Source: Mesorhizobium sp. RMAD-H1
Lineage (GTDB): Bacteria > Pseudomonadota > Alphaproteobacteria > Rhizobiales > Rhizobiaceae
Direction: 5' to 3'
Assembly: GCF_014191375.1 (NCBI RefSeq)
Contig: NZ_JACHWN010000006.1
Location: forward strand, 1-64,000
Length of the DNA stretch: 64,000 bases
The position numbers were made by a program, and so were the translations under genes. Below, one piece after another: positions 34,379-43,262 of this stretch (positions within the stretch are counted from its first letter, which is position 1; the number at the start of each line of letters is the position of its first letter). The notes under the pieces were generated by a model. It worked only from the letters and a program-made list of their open reading frames with translations. It was not told the DNA's origin and did not search any database.

Positions 34379-35128
34379 TTACAGAACGCCCGCTTCGTTC
34401 CTGAGCCGGTCGACGAGCTCGGCCACGGAGGCCACCTTGATGCCGGCCTTGCGTTTGGCTGGCTCCTCGGTCTTCAAAACCTTGAGCCGTGTCTTCACCT
34501 CAACGCCGTAATCCGCCGGGCTCTTCTCATCGAGCGGCTTCTTCTTGGCTTTCATGATGCTGGGTAGCGAGGCATAGCGCGGCTGGTTGAGCCTGAGATC
34601 AGTTGTCACGATCGCCGGTAGCTTCAGTTCCACCACCTGCAGGCCGCCGTCCACCTCGCGGGTCACCATTGCCTTGCCTTCATCGATCTCGACGCTGGAC
34701 GCGAATGTCCCTTGGGCCCAGCCCAGAAGGGCGGCCAGCATCTGCCCGGTCTGGTTGGCGTCGTCATCGATCGCCTGCTTGCCCAGCAGGAACAGCTCGG
34801 GCTTCTCCTGTTCCGCCACGCCTTTCAGGATCTTGGCCACATCAAGCGGCTCAACGATCGTGTCTGCCTTCACGAGGATGGCGCGGTCGGCGCCCATGGC
34901 GAGAGCTGTGCACAGCGTTTCCTGCGCCTGCGCCGGGCCGATCGAAACGGCCACGATCTCTTCCACCTTGCCGGCTTCCTTGAGCCGGATCGCCTCCTCG
35001 ACCGCTATCTCGTCGAACGGATTCATCGTCATCTTGACATTGGCAAGCTCGACGCCGGAACCGTCCGCCTTCACGCGCGGCTTGATATTCGCGTCTATGA
35101 CCCGCTTTACGGGCACGATCACCTTCAT
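34379..35128 (-). CDS. etfB: Electron transfer flavoprotein beta subunit
   Basis: The 249-residue protein begins [19 protein letters not shown] and has the AMP-binding and family blocks [38 protein letters not shown] and [20 protein letters not shown]. It forms the ETF heterodimer with the next gene product. It lies about 95 bases after the aspartase gene on the same strand, consistent with one operon. Confidence 0.95.
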   Translation of the reverse strand: MKVIVPVKRVIDANIKPRVKADGSGVELANVKMTMNPFDEIAVEEAIRLKEAGKVEEIVAVSIGPAQAQETLCTALAMGADRAILVKADTIVEPLDVAKILKGVAEQEKPELFLLGKQAIDDDANQTGQMLAALLGWAQGTFASSVEIDEGKAMVTREVDGGLQVVELKLPAIVTTDLRLNQPRYASLPSIMKAKKKPLDEKSPADYGVEVKTRLKVLKTEEPAKRKAGIKVASVAELVDRLRNEAGVL

Positions 35129-35222
35129 AGGCTGGCTTCCTCCACGGATTCGGTCTCTATTTGCGTTTGGCCCGCCGCATCACCCATATGCGAGGGGGCA
35201 TGCGCGGCAAGAAAAAGGGGGC

Positions 35223-36641
35223 TCATGGTGTCAGCTCCGCGATGGGACCGAGCATCGCCTGCGGAACGAGCGCCCGCTCGATTTCCTCATGCGTCATGAC
35301 GCCGAGATCGAGGGCGGTTTCGGCAATCGTCCGCCCGGAAAAACTGGCAGTCTTGGCAATGGCAGCGGCCTTTTCATAGCCGATATGCGGAACCAGGGCC
35401 GTGGCGAGCACCAGGCTACCCCGCAGCAATTCATCACAACGCGCCACGTCAGGCTCGATTCCGCTGACACAGCGGTCAGCGAGAATGGCGAGCGAGCGCG
35501 TCAAGATCCGCATCGACTCGAGCACGTTGAAGATGACCACGGGCTCCATCGCGTTCAACTGCAATTGCCCCGCCTCCGCCGCCATGGTGACCGTGAGATC
35601 ATTGCCAATCACCTGATAGGCGACCTGATTGACGACCTCCGGGATGACCGGATTTACCTTTCCCGGCATGATCGATGATCCCGCCTGAACGGCAGGCAGG
35701 CGAATCTCGCCAAATCCTGCGCGCGGCCCGCTGCTCAGCAGCCGCAAATCATTGCAGATCTTCGAGATCTTCACGGCGATGCGCTTCAGCACCCCGGAAA
35801 ACGTGACAAAAGCACCCAGATCGGACGACGCTTCCATGCGATTACGCGCCTCGACCAGCCTGTATCCAGATATTTCCGAAAGATATTTGACGGCGAGCGC
35901 CGCATATCCCGGTGGAGCATTGACGCCGGTGCCCACCGCGGTGCCCCCGAGATTGACTTCCTTCAGAAGCCCGCCGAGCTGGATAACCCGCTCGACATCC
36001 TCGTCGATCGTCGCGGCAAAGGACGCGAACTCCATGCCGAGCGTGATGGGAACCGCGTCCTGCAACTGCGTTCGCCCGACCTTCATGATGCCCGAAAAGG
36101 CGGCTGCCCGCTCCTCGAAAGCCTGGCTCAAACGCCGCTGCGCCATGCAAAGCGGCTCGCATCTTTGAAGCGTTGCGAGACGTATGGCTGTTGGATACAC
36201 GTCGTTCGTCGACTGCGAACGGTTCACATGATCGTTCGGATGAAGCTGATCATAGGCGCCGTGGAAATAGCCGAGTTTCGCCAGCGCCAGGTTGGCGATC
36301 ACCTCGTTGACATTCATGTTGGTCGATGTCCCGGCGCCTCCCTGGATCATGTCGACGACGAAATGCTCGTGATGCCGGCCCTGGATGATTTCGTCACAAA
36401 CCTCGATAATGGGATGGGCAAGTTCGGGCGCCAGCACGCCGAGGTCGCGGTTCGCCAGCGCCGCGGCCTTCTTGACCATGGCGAGCGCGCGCACCAGTTC
36501 GGGGAAATGGCTCAGCCGGACATCGGTGATCGGGAAGTTCGTCAGCGCACGGGCAGTGTGAATTCCATAGACGGCATCGCGTGGCACGGGCAGATCGCCG
36601 AGAGAATCCGTCTCGATCCGGAATGAATTTTCGACCTGCAT
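35223..36641 (-). CDS. aspA: Aspartate ammonia-lyase (aspartase)
   Basis: The 472-residue protein follows aspartase rather than fumarase: RIETDSLGDLPVPRDAVYG at the start, GGAGTSTNMNVNEVIAN, HPNDHVNRSQSTNDVYPT, GRTQLQDAVPITLG, and the lyase signature GSSIMPGKVNPV. It converts L-aspartate to fumarate and ammonia. The start is taken at ATG 36641, seven bases after GGGAGG. It leads the operon with ETF and the permease and diverges from the flavin monooxygenase. As the last step it would feed pathway-derived aspartate into the TCA cycle. Confidence 0.88.
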   Translation of the reverse strand: MQVENSFRIETDSLGDLPVPRDAVYGIHTARALTNFPITDVRLSHFPELVRALAMVKKAAALANRDLGVLAPELAHPIIEVCDEIIQGRHHEHFVVDMIQGGAGTSTNMNVNEVIANLALAKLGYFHGAYDQLHPNDHVNRSQSTNDVYPTAIRLATLQRCEPLCMAQRRLSQAFEERAAAFSGIMKVGRTQLQDAVPITLGMEFASFAATIDEDVERVIQLGGLLKEVNLGGTAVGTGVNAPPGYAALAVKYLSEISGYRLVEARNRMEASSDLGAFVTFSGVLKRIAVKISKICNDLRLLSSGPRAGFGEIRLPAVQAGSSIMPGKVNPVIPEVVNQVAYQVIGNDLTVTMAAEAGQLQLNAMEPVVIFNVLESMRILTRSLAILADRCVSGIEPDVARCDELLRGSLVLATALVPHIGYEKAAAIAKTASFSGRTIAETALDLGVMTHEEIERALVPQAMLGPIAELTP

Positions 36642-36884
36642 CCTCATGCCTCCCTCATGCTGAGCGACCGCTTCAGCATTCCTCAAATCGAAGGGGCACC
36701 CAATTATCGTTTGCCGACGCAATGCTGAGGCGCAACCTAATCGTGGGGCTGGCCGCGGCATTTAGGATCAACCTAACCATCACCACGTGAAATCGTAATT
36801 TTCGCCGTTTCGCCCCTCCGCTAGACCAGCGTTCAGACGCAGACGAATGCGCAGATGTCGGGAGAAGCCAGAAAGGGCGCGAAT

Positions 36885-38240
36885 ATGTCAGTTGAAGAAG
36901 TAGACACGCTTGTTGTCGGTGGCGGCCAGGCCGGCTTGGCCATGAGCGAGCATCTGAGCAAATGCGGCATACCTCACCTTGTTCTCGAGCGGGATCGCAT
37001 TGCTGAGCGATGGCGCTCACAGAGGTGGGATTCCCTGGTTACCAATGGCCCCGCCTGGCATGATCGCTTTCCCGGAATGGAGTTCCCCGGCGCCGCCCCC
37101 GATGACTTCATCCATAAGGAGGCCGTTGCCGATTATTTTGTTGCTTATGCCAAAATGATTGCAGCGCCGATCCGGTGCGGCGTGGAGGTGAGGGAGGTCC
37201 GAAGAGAAGCCGGCCAACCCGGTTTCCGCGTCGAGACCTCAGCGGGCGTGATCGCGGCAAAGAGCGTGGTTGCCGCCACCGGGCCATTTCAGCGTCCCAT
37301 CATCCCGCCTGTCGTCCCCGAAGATGCAGGGCTGACGCAGATACACTCCAGTACCTACCGCAACCCCGGTCAATTGCCGGAAGGTGCGGTATTGGTGGTC
37401 GGCGCCGGGTCGTCGGGCGTGCAGATCGCCGACGAACTGCTACGAACTGGCCGAAGCGTCTTCCTGTCGGTCGGTCCGCACGACCGTCCTCCGCGCGCCT
37501 ACCGTGGGCGCGATTTCTGCTGGTGGCTGGGCGTCCTCGGCAAATGGGACCTTCAAACGCCGAGGCCCGGCATGGAGCATGTCACCATCGCGGTGAGCGG
37601 TGCGCGCGGCGGTGAAACCATCGATTTCCGGCGTCTTGCCGCGCAGGGGATGACTCTCGTCGGCTGCACGAGAAGCTATCAGGACGGCGTCATTACCTTC
37701 GCGCCGGATCTCAACGAAAATATCGCACGCGGCGATGCCAACTACCTGTCGCTGCTGGACGAGGCCGATGCCTATGTCGCGCGCAATGGCCTGGACCTTC
37801 CCGAAGAGCCGGGGGCCCGCAAGATTGACGCAGATCCGGAATGCGTGACGAATCCGATCCTCGAACTGGACCTCGCCCGGGCCGGGATAAGGTCCATTAT
37901 CTGGGCGACCGGCTTTGGCGTCGATTACAGCTGGCTCAAGGTCGATACGTTCGATGAAAATGGCAAGCCGAAGCATCAGCGGGGTGTTTCGACGGAACCG
38001 GGAATCTATTTCCTGGGGCTGCCATGGCAATCGCGCAGAGGATCCAGCTTCATCTGGGGCGTCTGGCACGACGCCAAGTTCCTGGCCGACCAAATCGCCA
38101 CGCAACGCAAATATCTCGCGTACCATGAAGCGGCGAAGCAGGGGGCCAACGATCATCACAACGCGACGGCCGATAATTCGCAATCAACGCAGATCACGCG
38201 TCCAACCCGTGCTCCTGCCCCAGTCGGCGACAAAGCCTGA
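36885..38240 (+). CDS. FAD/NADPH-dependent monooxygenase (FMO-like)
   Basis: The 451-residue protein has the FAD motif LVVGGGQAGLAMSEHL at the N-terminus, the FMO-like fingerprint IHSSTYRNP near residue 165, and the NADPH motif VLVVGAGSSGVQIADELL. It would hydroxylate a small organic substrate. The start chosen is ATG 36885 (MSVEEVDTL), with AAAGGGCG upstream; an ATG at 36855 is possible. It heads a plus-strand operon with a Rid protein and DUF1028. Imidazoleacetate hydroxylation is a hypothesis from the neighbourhood, not from the sequence. Confidence 0.85.
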   Translation: MSVEEVDTLVVGGGQAGLAMSEHLSKCGIPHLVLERDRIAERWRSQRWDSLVTNGPAWHDRFPGMEFPGAAPDDFIHKEAVADYFVAYAKMIAAPIRCGVEVREVRREAGQPGFRVETSAGVIAAKSVVAATGPFQRPIIPPVVPEDAGLTQIHSSTYRNPGQLPEGAVLVVGAGSSGVQIADELLRTGRSVFLSVGPHDRPPRAYRGRDFCWWLGVLGKWDLQTPRPGMEHVTIAVSGARGGETIDFRRLAAQGMTLVGCTRSYQDGVITFAPDLNENIARGDANYLSLLDEADAYVARNGLDLPEEPGARKIDADPECVTNPILELDLARAGIRSIIWATGFGVDYSWLKVDTFDENGKPKHQRGVSTEPGIYFLGLPWQSRRGSSFIWGVWHDAKFLADQIATQRKYLAYHEAAKQGANDHHNATADNSQSTQITRPTRAPAPVGDKA

Positions 38241-38269
38241 TCATACCTGCCTGATCCATGGAGACCAAA

Positions 38270-38686
38270 ATGGCGCATACGCGAATCCGCAAGTTCAACA
38301 CGAAAGATACCTATCCCGAGCAGAACCTTAATAACGATCTCTGTCAGGCAGTGGTGACCCAGGGCGGCAAGATCGTCTGGCTGCGTGGCCAATGTCCGCA
38401 GAATCTGGACGATGCGGTGAATATCGACAGCCACGATCCCGTCGAACAAACCCACAAGGTCATGCAGAACATCAGACAGCTGATCGAGGAAGCGGGCGGC
38501 CGCATGGAGCATCTGGTGAAGGTCGTGGTCTACCTGACCGATGTCAGGCATCGCGAAGCGGTGTACCGCACGATGGGCGAATATATCAAAGGCGTGTATC
38601 CCGTTTCGACCGGCCTCGTCGTCCAGGCGCTGGCCCGGCCCGAATGGCTGGTGGAGATCGACGCCACCGCCGTGATCCCGGAGTGA
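38270..38686 (+). CDS. RidA/YjgF-superfamily protein lacking the catalytic Arg
   Basis: The 138-residue protein has the family fold (RIRKFNTKDTYPEQNLNND, MQNIRQLIEEAGGRMEHLVK, LVEIDATAVIP). The position of the key Arg105 of true imine deaminases reads STGLVVQALARPE, so the Arg is absent and it belongs to one of the other Rid subfamilies of unknown chemistry. A GGAG lies six bases before ATG 38270. It is five bases from the DUF1028 gene, so they are co-translated. Confidence 0.87.
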   Translation: MAHTRIRKFNTKDTYPEQNLNNDLCQAVVTQGGKIVWLRGQCPQNLDDAVNIDSHDPVEQTHKVMQNIRQLIEEAGGRMEHLVKVVVYLTDVRHREAVYRTMGEYIKGVYPVSTGLVVQALARPEWLVEIDATAVIPE

Positions 38687-38690
38687 TCCC

Positions 38691-39365
38691 ATGACCTTTT
38701 CGCTCGTCGCCCGCTGTCGCGATACCGGCATGTTCGGCATCGCCATTTCCTCCTCCTCTCCCGCAGTGGCGGCACGATGCGCCTATGCGCGCGCCGGCGT
38801 CGGCGCGGTCGCCTCGCAGAATGTGACGGACCCAACCTTGGGTCCCCTCACCCTCGACCTGATGGAACAGGGATTGAGCGCCGAAGCCGCCATCGCCGAG
38901 GTGAAGAAGCGAGGCAGGTTCATCGAGTACCGGCAGGTGCTCGCGGTCGACCGCGAGGGGCGCACGGCGATTCATTCCGGACCGAACGCCCTTGGCATCT
39001 GGGCGGAGGCGCTGGGCGAAGATGTCGCCTCAGGCGGGAATTTGTTGGCCAATGACGGCGTCCCGCAGGCGATCGTCGATGGCTTCCTCGCCGCATCGGG
39101 CCATCTGGGTGATCGCCTGATTGCCGCGATGCGGGCAGGGCTGGCGGCCGGCGGCGAGGCCGGCCCGGTGCATTCGGCAGGGCTCAAGATCGTCGACAAG
39201 GTCAGCTGGCCTGTCGCCGATCTGCGCTGCGACTGGACCGATGGCTGCCCGATCGAGGCGATTGCAACGGCCTGGAATATCTACAAACCCCAATTGGAGG
39301 CCTATATCCAGCGCGCCCTCGATCCGCGCCAGGCTCCATCCTACGGCGTGCCCGGAGACGAATAG
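38691..39365 (+). CDS. DUF1028 family protein (Ntn-hydrolase-like)
   Basis: The 224-residue protein matches DUF1028: MTFSLVARCRDTGMFGIAISS at the N-terminus, the GAVASQNVTDPTLGP block, and LLANDGVPQAIVDGFLA. The family is predicted to adopt an Ntn-hydrolase fold and is repeatedly found beside Rid proteins and peptidase- or deacylase-like genes in catabolic clusters. It may carry out a hydrolytic (amide or formimino) step here. That role is inferred from context only. Confidence 0.85.
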   Translation: MTFSLVARCRDTGMFGIAISSSSPAVAARCAYARAGVGAVASQNVTDPTLGPLTLDLMEQGLSAEAAIAEVKKRGRFIEYRQVLAVDREGRTAIHSGPNALGIWAEALGEDVASGGNLLANDGVPQAIVDGFLAASGHLGDRLIAAMRAGLAAGGEAGPVHSAGLKIVDKVSWPVADLRCDWTDGCPIEAIATAWNIYKPQLEAYIQRALDPRQAPSYGVPGDE

Positions 39366-39419
39366 ACCGGGCGCGCGCGCACTGCCCCCGATCATGCGGT
39401 AAGGACACGATTCGGAGCA

Positions 39420-39453
39420 CCCGATTTGTTATAAAGCAGATCGGGTTTCTCTC
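39420..39453 (+). terminator. Intrinsic terminator after DUF1028
   Basis: CCCGATTTG (39420-39428) pairs with CAGATCGGG (39437-39445), with one G-U pair, followed by TTTCTCT. It lies between the convergent DUF1028 and livF genes. Confidence 0.7.
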
Positions 39454-39495
39454 CTTGCCTGTCACCGACGCTCTCGATCTATCTCAGGGTGCGAT

Positions 39496-40197
39496 TTACA
39501 GATAGAGGCTTGTGGCCGCCTTCGATGACAGCAGCTCCTTGGCAGGCCCTTCCTGGGCTACCCTACCCTTGACCAGAAGATAGCCGCGATCGGCAATGCT
39601 GAGACCCATCTCGGCATTCTGCTCGATCAGGAGAATGGTCGTTCCCCGGCGGTGAATTTCCTGGGTGATTTCGAAATATTCGCCGATCAGCTTGGGCGAA
39701 AGTCCCAAAGACGGCTCGTCCATCACCACGAGCTTGGGCTCGCCGATCAGTGCCCGCGCCAGCGCGACCATGGCCTGCTCCCCACCCGACAATGTCCCCG
39801 CCTCCTGCCGCAACCGCTCCCGGATGCGTGGAAACAGCCCCGACATCTTGTCGAGCTGGGTTTCGAAGTTCAGCCGGCCGCCGGAAACGGCGTCATAGCC
39901 AAGACGCAGGTTCTCGAGAACCGTCAGGCTCGGAAACAGCCGCCGCCCTTCGGGGACGAGGCCGACGCCGAGCGCCGCGAGGTTGTCGGTGCCAAGCGCC
40001 GCGACGTCCTTGCCCAGCAGTTCGACCCGGCCGCGCTGAGCGCGCACGACACCGCAGACGGTCATGAACGTGGTTGTCTTGCCCGCGCCGTTCGGCCCCA
40101 GCAGGCAGACCAGTTCACCCGCGCGGACACTCATCGTCACATTGCGCAGCATCGGAACCGCGCCATAGGTGGTATCCACATCCTTCAGATCAAGCAT
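39496..40197 (-). CDS. livF: LivF-type branched-chain/amide ABC ATPase
   Basis: The 233-residue ATPase has Walker A GPNGAGKTTTF, signature LSGGEQAMVALARAL and Walker B LVVMDEPSLGL, and ends in the LivF-type VLLSSKAATSLYL region. The start ATG 40197 overlaps the livG stop by eight bases. It is the last gene of the liv operon. Confidence 0.93.
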   Translation of the reverse strand: MLDLKDVDTTYGAVPMLRNVTMSVRAGELVCLLGPNGAGKTTTFMTVCGVVRAQRGRVELLGKDVAALGTDNLAALGVGLVPEGRRLFPSLTVLENLRLGYDAVSGGRLNFETQLDKMSGLFPRIRERLRQEAGTLSGGEQAMVALARALIGEPKLVVMDEPSLGLSPKLIGEYFEITQEIHRRGTTILLIEQNAEMGLSIADRGYLLVKGRVAQEGPAKELLSSKAATSLYL

Positions 40198-40975
40198 GGG
40201 CGGCTGCCTTTCCCAGATAGGCTTCCTGTACGCGGGGATCGGTGCGCACCGTCTCAAAATCGCCTTCGGCAATGCGGCTCCCGTAGTCGATGCACATCAC
40301 ATGCTCCGCAAAGGCATCGACGACCCGCATGTCGTGCTCGATCAGGATCACGGACAGTTCGGGACGCTCGGAGCGCAGCCGCTTGATATCGGCCACCAGC
40401 GCATCCGTTTCGGTGTCGTCCATGCCGACCGACGGCTCGTCGAGCAGGATCAGTTTTGGTTGCGAGGCGAGCGCACGGGCGATTTCCAGCCTGCGCCGGT
40501 CGGCCTGGGCCAGCGTGCCGGCGGGGCGGTTGCGCTGCTCGTAAAGATCGCCGGATCCGGCCCGCAGCAGCGCTTCCGCTTTCTCCACACAGGCCGCCAT
40601 CTCACGGCGCGAGGCACCGGGGCGGAACAGCGCATCCAGGACGCCGGTCTTCGTGCGCGTGTGCATCCCGATGATGACGTTGTCCAGCACGCTGAGGTCG
40701 GAAAACAGGCGCGATGACTGGAAGGTGCGGGCGATCCCTCGCTGCACCACCTCATAGGACGGCTTGCCGGTGATCTCGGCGCCGTCGAACCTCACCCGGC
40801 CCGTAGTCGGCTTGTAGACGCCGGTCACGACATTGAACAATGTCGACTTTCCGGCACCGTTCGGCCCTATAACCGCCAGCACCGAACCCTTTTCGATGGA
40901 GAAGCTGACATCATTCAGTGCGACCAGCCCGCCGAAACGCATGGTCACGTTCTCGACCTTGAGAAGCGCGCTCAC
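40190..40975 (-). CDS. livG: LivG-type ABC ATPase
   Basis: The 261-residue ATPase has Walker A GPNGAGKSTLF and Walker B LILLDEPSVGM. The signature reads GTLAQADRRRLEIARAL where LivG normally has a LPYGQQRRLEIARAL-type block, a deviation that may weaken or merely vary ATPase coupling. Translation starts at GTG 40975, which overlaps the livM stop (GTGA). Confidence 0.92.
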   Translation of the reverse strand: MSALLKVENVTMRFGGLVALNDVSFSIEKGSVLAVIGPNGAGKSTLFNVVTGVYKPTTGRVRFDGAEITGKPSYEVVQRGIARTFQSSRLFSDLSVLDNVIIGMHTRTKTGVLDALFRPGASRREMAACVEKAEALLRAGSGDLYEQRNRPAGTLAQADRRRLEIARALASQPKLILLDEPSVGMDDTETDALVADIKRLRSERPELSVILIEHDMRVVDAFAEHVMCIDYGSRIAEGDFETVRTDPRVQEAYLGKAAAHA

Positions 40976-42147
40976 CGATGAACTCCATATTGACGAAGAC
41001 GCTGCGGGAACAGTCCCTGCGGACGGATCATGAGGAAACCGATAACGACAACCCCGAAGAACAGGAGGCGATAGTCGGAAAACGCGCGCAGCTTTTCGGG
41101 CAAAATCGTGAGAAGGAATGCTCCGACGATCACGCCCGGGATATTGTCCATGCCGCCGACGATGACCATCGTCATGATGGTGACCGAGACCAGGAAAGTG
41201 AAATTGTCAGGCGAAATGTAGGAGACGTAGAAGGCGTAGATCGTGCCGGCGAAGGCCGCTAGAAAGGCATCGACCGCAAAGGCCAGCACCTTGTACCAGG
41301 CAACGTTGATCCCTTGCGCCTTGGCGGCGATCTCGTCGGCCCGCAGCGCGTTCCAGGCAAGGCCGATGCGCGAGCCGTGGAGACGCCGTGCCGTGACAAT
41401 GGCCACCACCACCAGCGCGGCTGCGAGATAATAGAAATTCGCCTGGCTCGGGAGCTTCCAGCCGAACACATGTAGCGGGCTGGCAAAGGAATGGCCGAAG
41501 AGACTCGGCGCGGGAATGCCGACCAGACCATTGGGTCCGCCTGTCCAGTCGAAATTGTTGAGCAATTGCTGCACGACCACGCCGAAGGCGATTGTGACGA
41601 GCGCCAGATAGGTATCGCGCGTCCTCATCGAGGGAATGCCGATGATGAAGCCGAACAAGGTCGCCGCCAGAGCGGCGATGGGCAGCGTCAGCCAGAAGCT
41701 CATGCCGAAATTGAGCGCCAGCAAAGCCGATACATAGGCGCCGATCCCGTAGGACGCGCCGGTGGCAAAGTTCGGGATGTTGGCGCTGCCGAGCTGGAAG
41801 TTGAGCGCCAGCGCCAGAACTGCGTAGAGCTGCGCCACGATCAGGAGATGCAGTATATAGGTGTTGGAGCCCACCACGAACGGAAAGCCCAGGACGATGA
41901 CGGCGGCCGTCGCGGCGGTAACCAGCGGAACGCGCGTCAGGCTGTCCGTGATGAATTCGCTGATCCCGGGAAAACGCTCAAGCAGGAAGAAGCCGAGGCC
42001 GAGCAAGGCCAGGAGCGCTAACACCTGCCAGCCGCCATCGGCCTTGAGCAGCGCATAGAGAAAGGCGGCGCCGCAAAACTGTGACAGGATTGCGAATATG
42101 GCGGCCGTGGCTGCTCCCGGAGCAGCAGAGGAAGCTGGGCGTTCCAT
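40972..42147 (-). CDS. livM: LivM-type ABC permease
   Basis: The 391-residue membrane protein has an N-terminal extension with extra hydrophobic helices, then the LivM core (LNFQLGSANIPNFATGASYGIGAY, GIPSMRTRDTYLALVTIAFG, GMDNIPGVIVGAFLLTILPE). It partners LivH, which is encoded two bases upstream. Confidence 0.93.
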   Translation of the reverse strand: MERPASSAAPGAATAAIFAILSQFCGAAFLYALLKADGGWQVLALLALLGLGFFLLERFPGISEFITDSLTRVPLVTAATAAVIVLGFPFVVGSNTYILHLLIVAQLYAVLALALNFQLGSANIPNFATGASYGIGAYVSALLALNFGMSFWLTLPIAALAATLFGFIIGIPSMRTRDTYLALVTIAFGVVVQQLLNNFDWTGGPNGLVGIPAPSLFGHSFASPLHVFGWKLPSQANFYYLAAALVVVAIVTARRLHGSRIGLAWNALRADEIAAKAQGINVAWYKVLAFAVDAFLAAFAGTIYAFYVSYISPDNFTFLVSVTIMTMVIVGGMDNIPGVIVGAFLLTILPEKLRAFSDYRLLFFGVVVIGFLMIRPQGLFPQRLRQYGVHR

Positions 42148-42149
42148 TG

Positions 42150-43067
42150 CTAGACCTTCTCCATGATGGTGCGCCCGAGCAGGCCTGCGGGGCGGAAGAC
42201 AAGCACGACAATGACGAGGATGAAGACGAAGACCAGCCGGTAGGACGCCCCGTCCGGAACAAAGGTCTGGGCCAGCACCTCGATGCCGGCAATGATCAGT
42301 CCTCCGAGAATAGCGCCGGGCATGGAGCCCAGCCCGCCGATAACCGCCGCCGAGAAGCCGAGCAGACCGGCCATCACGCCGAAGTCGAAACGCGTGACGC
42401 CCGCATAGCTGGCAAACAGCAACCCCGCGATCGCGCCGATCGCAGAGGCGATGAAGAAGGTCGCCCGGAACACACGGCTATCGCGTATTCCCATCATCCG
42501 CGCGACGATGCGATCCTCGGATGCGGCACGGATGCGCAGGCCAAGCGGGGTCAGCCGCAGGAAGACGAAGAGCAGCGCGACCAGCAGAGCTGTCAGCCCG
42601 ACGACGAGCAGCGCGAACCAGCCTACCGGCACGCCGGCGATTTCGAATGCCACGCCCGAAACCAGCCGTGGGAAAGCGTGCGGATTGGACCCTTGCGGAT
42701 AGAGATGACGGATGAGCTCGCGGATGACAATGCCGAGCGCCACCGTCGCCACCAGCGCCATCATGGCCGGCGCCTCGCGGAAACGGCGAATGACGAATTT
42801 GTCGAGCACGGCACCGATCAGGCCAACGATGAGAACCGCAGCAATAACCGCCAGCACCAGCCAGGCCGGCCCAGAAGCCGCCAACGCCACGGCAAGCGCC
42901 TGCGCTGACGCCAGCGCGATGAACGGTGCCGTCATTGCGACATCGCCATGAGAGAAATGAATAACGTTGAGGACCCCGAAGATCAGGCTGAACCCTATGG
43001 CGAGCAAAGCATAAATGCAGCCAAGCGTGATCCAGTTCACTGATTGCTGGACAAACAGTTCCGTCAT
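42150..43067 (-). CDS. livH: LivH-type ABC permease
   Basis: The 305-residue membrane protein begins LFVQQSVNWITLGCIYALLA and includes FGVLNVIHFSHGDVAM and the EAA-like loop RAASEDRIVARMMGIRDS. It is the first gene of the minus-strand livHMGF operon. It diverges from the binding-protein gene across about 195 bases that must hold both promoters. Confidence 0.93.
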   Translation of the reverse strand: MTELFVQQSVNWITLGCIYALLAIGFSLIFGVLNVIHFSHGDVAMTAPFIALASAQALAVALAASGPAWLVLAVIAAVLIVGLIGAVLDKFVIRRFREAPAMMALVATVALGIVIRELIRHLYPQGSNPHAFPRLVSGVAFEIAGVPVGWFALLVVGLTALLVALLFVFLRLTPLGLRIRAASEDRIVARMMGIRDSRVFRATFFIASAIGAIAGLLFASYAGVTRFDFGVMAGLLGFSAAVIGGLGSMPGAILGGLIIAGIEVLAQTFVPDGASYRLVFVFILVIVVLVFRPAGLLGRTIMEKV

Positions 43068-43262
43068 CCGTTCCGCCTCTTTTGTAATTGGGAGGGACGA
43101 TTATCAGTGATCCGAACAAGCGCCCATAATGAATCTCCGAAGTCACGGATAGCAATTTCCGAATTTCCCACCAAGTCACAGGTAGTTAGAGTTCACCGCA
43201 GCCGGCGATAACGACCGGCAGGCCGCGGGCAGTGCGGCGGATAATCCCTTTAGAGGTGGAAC

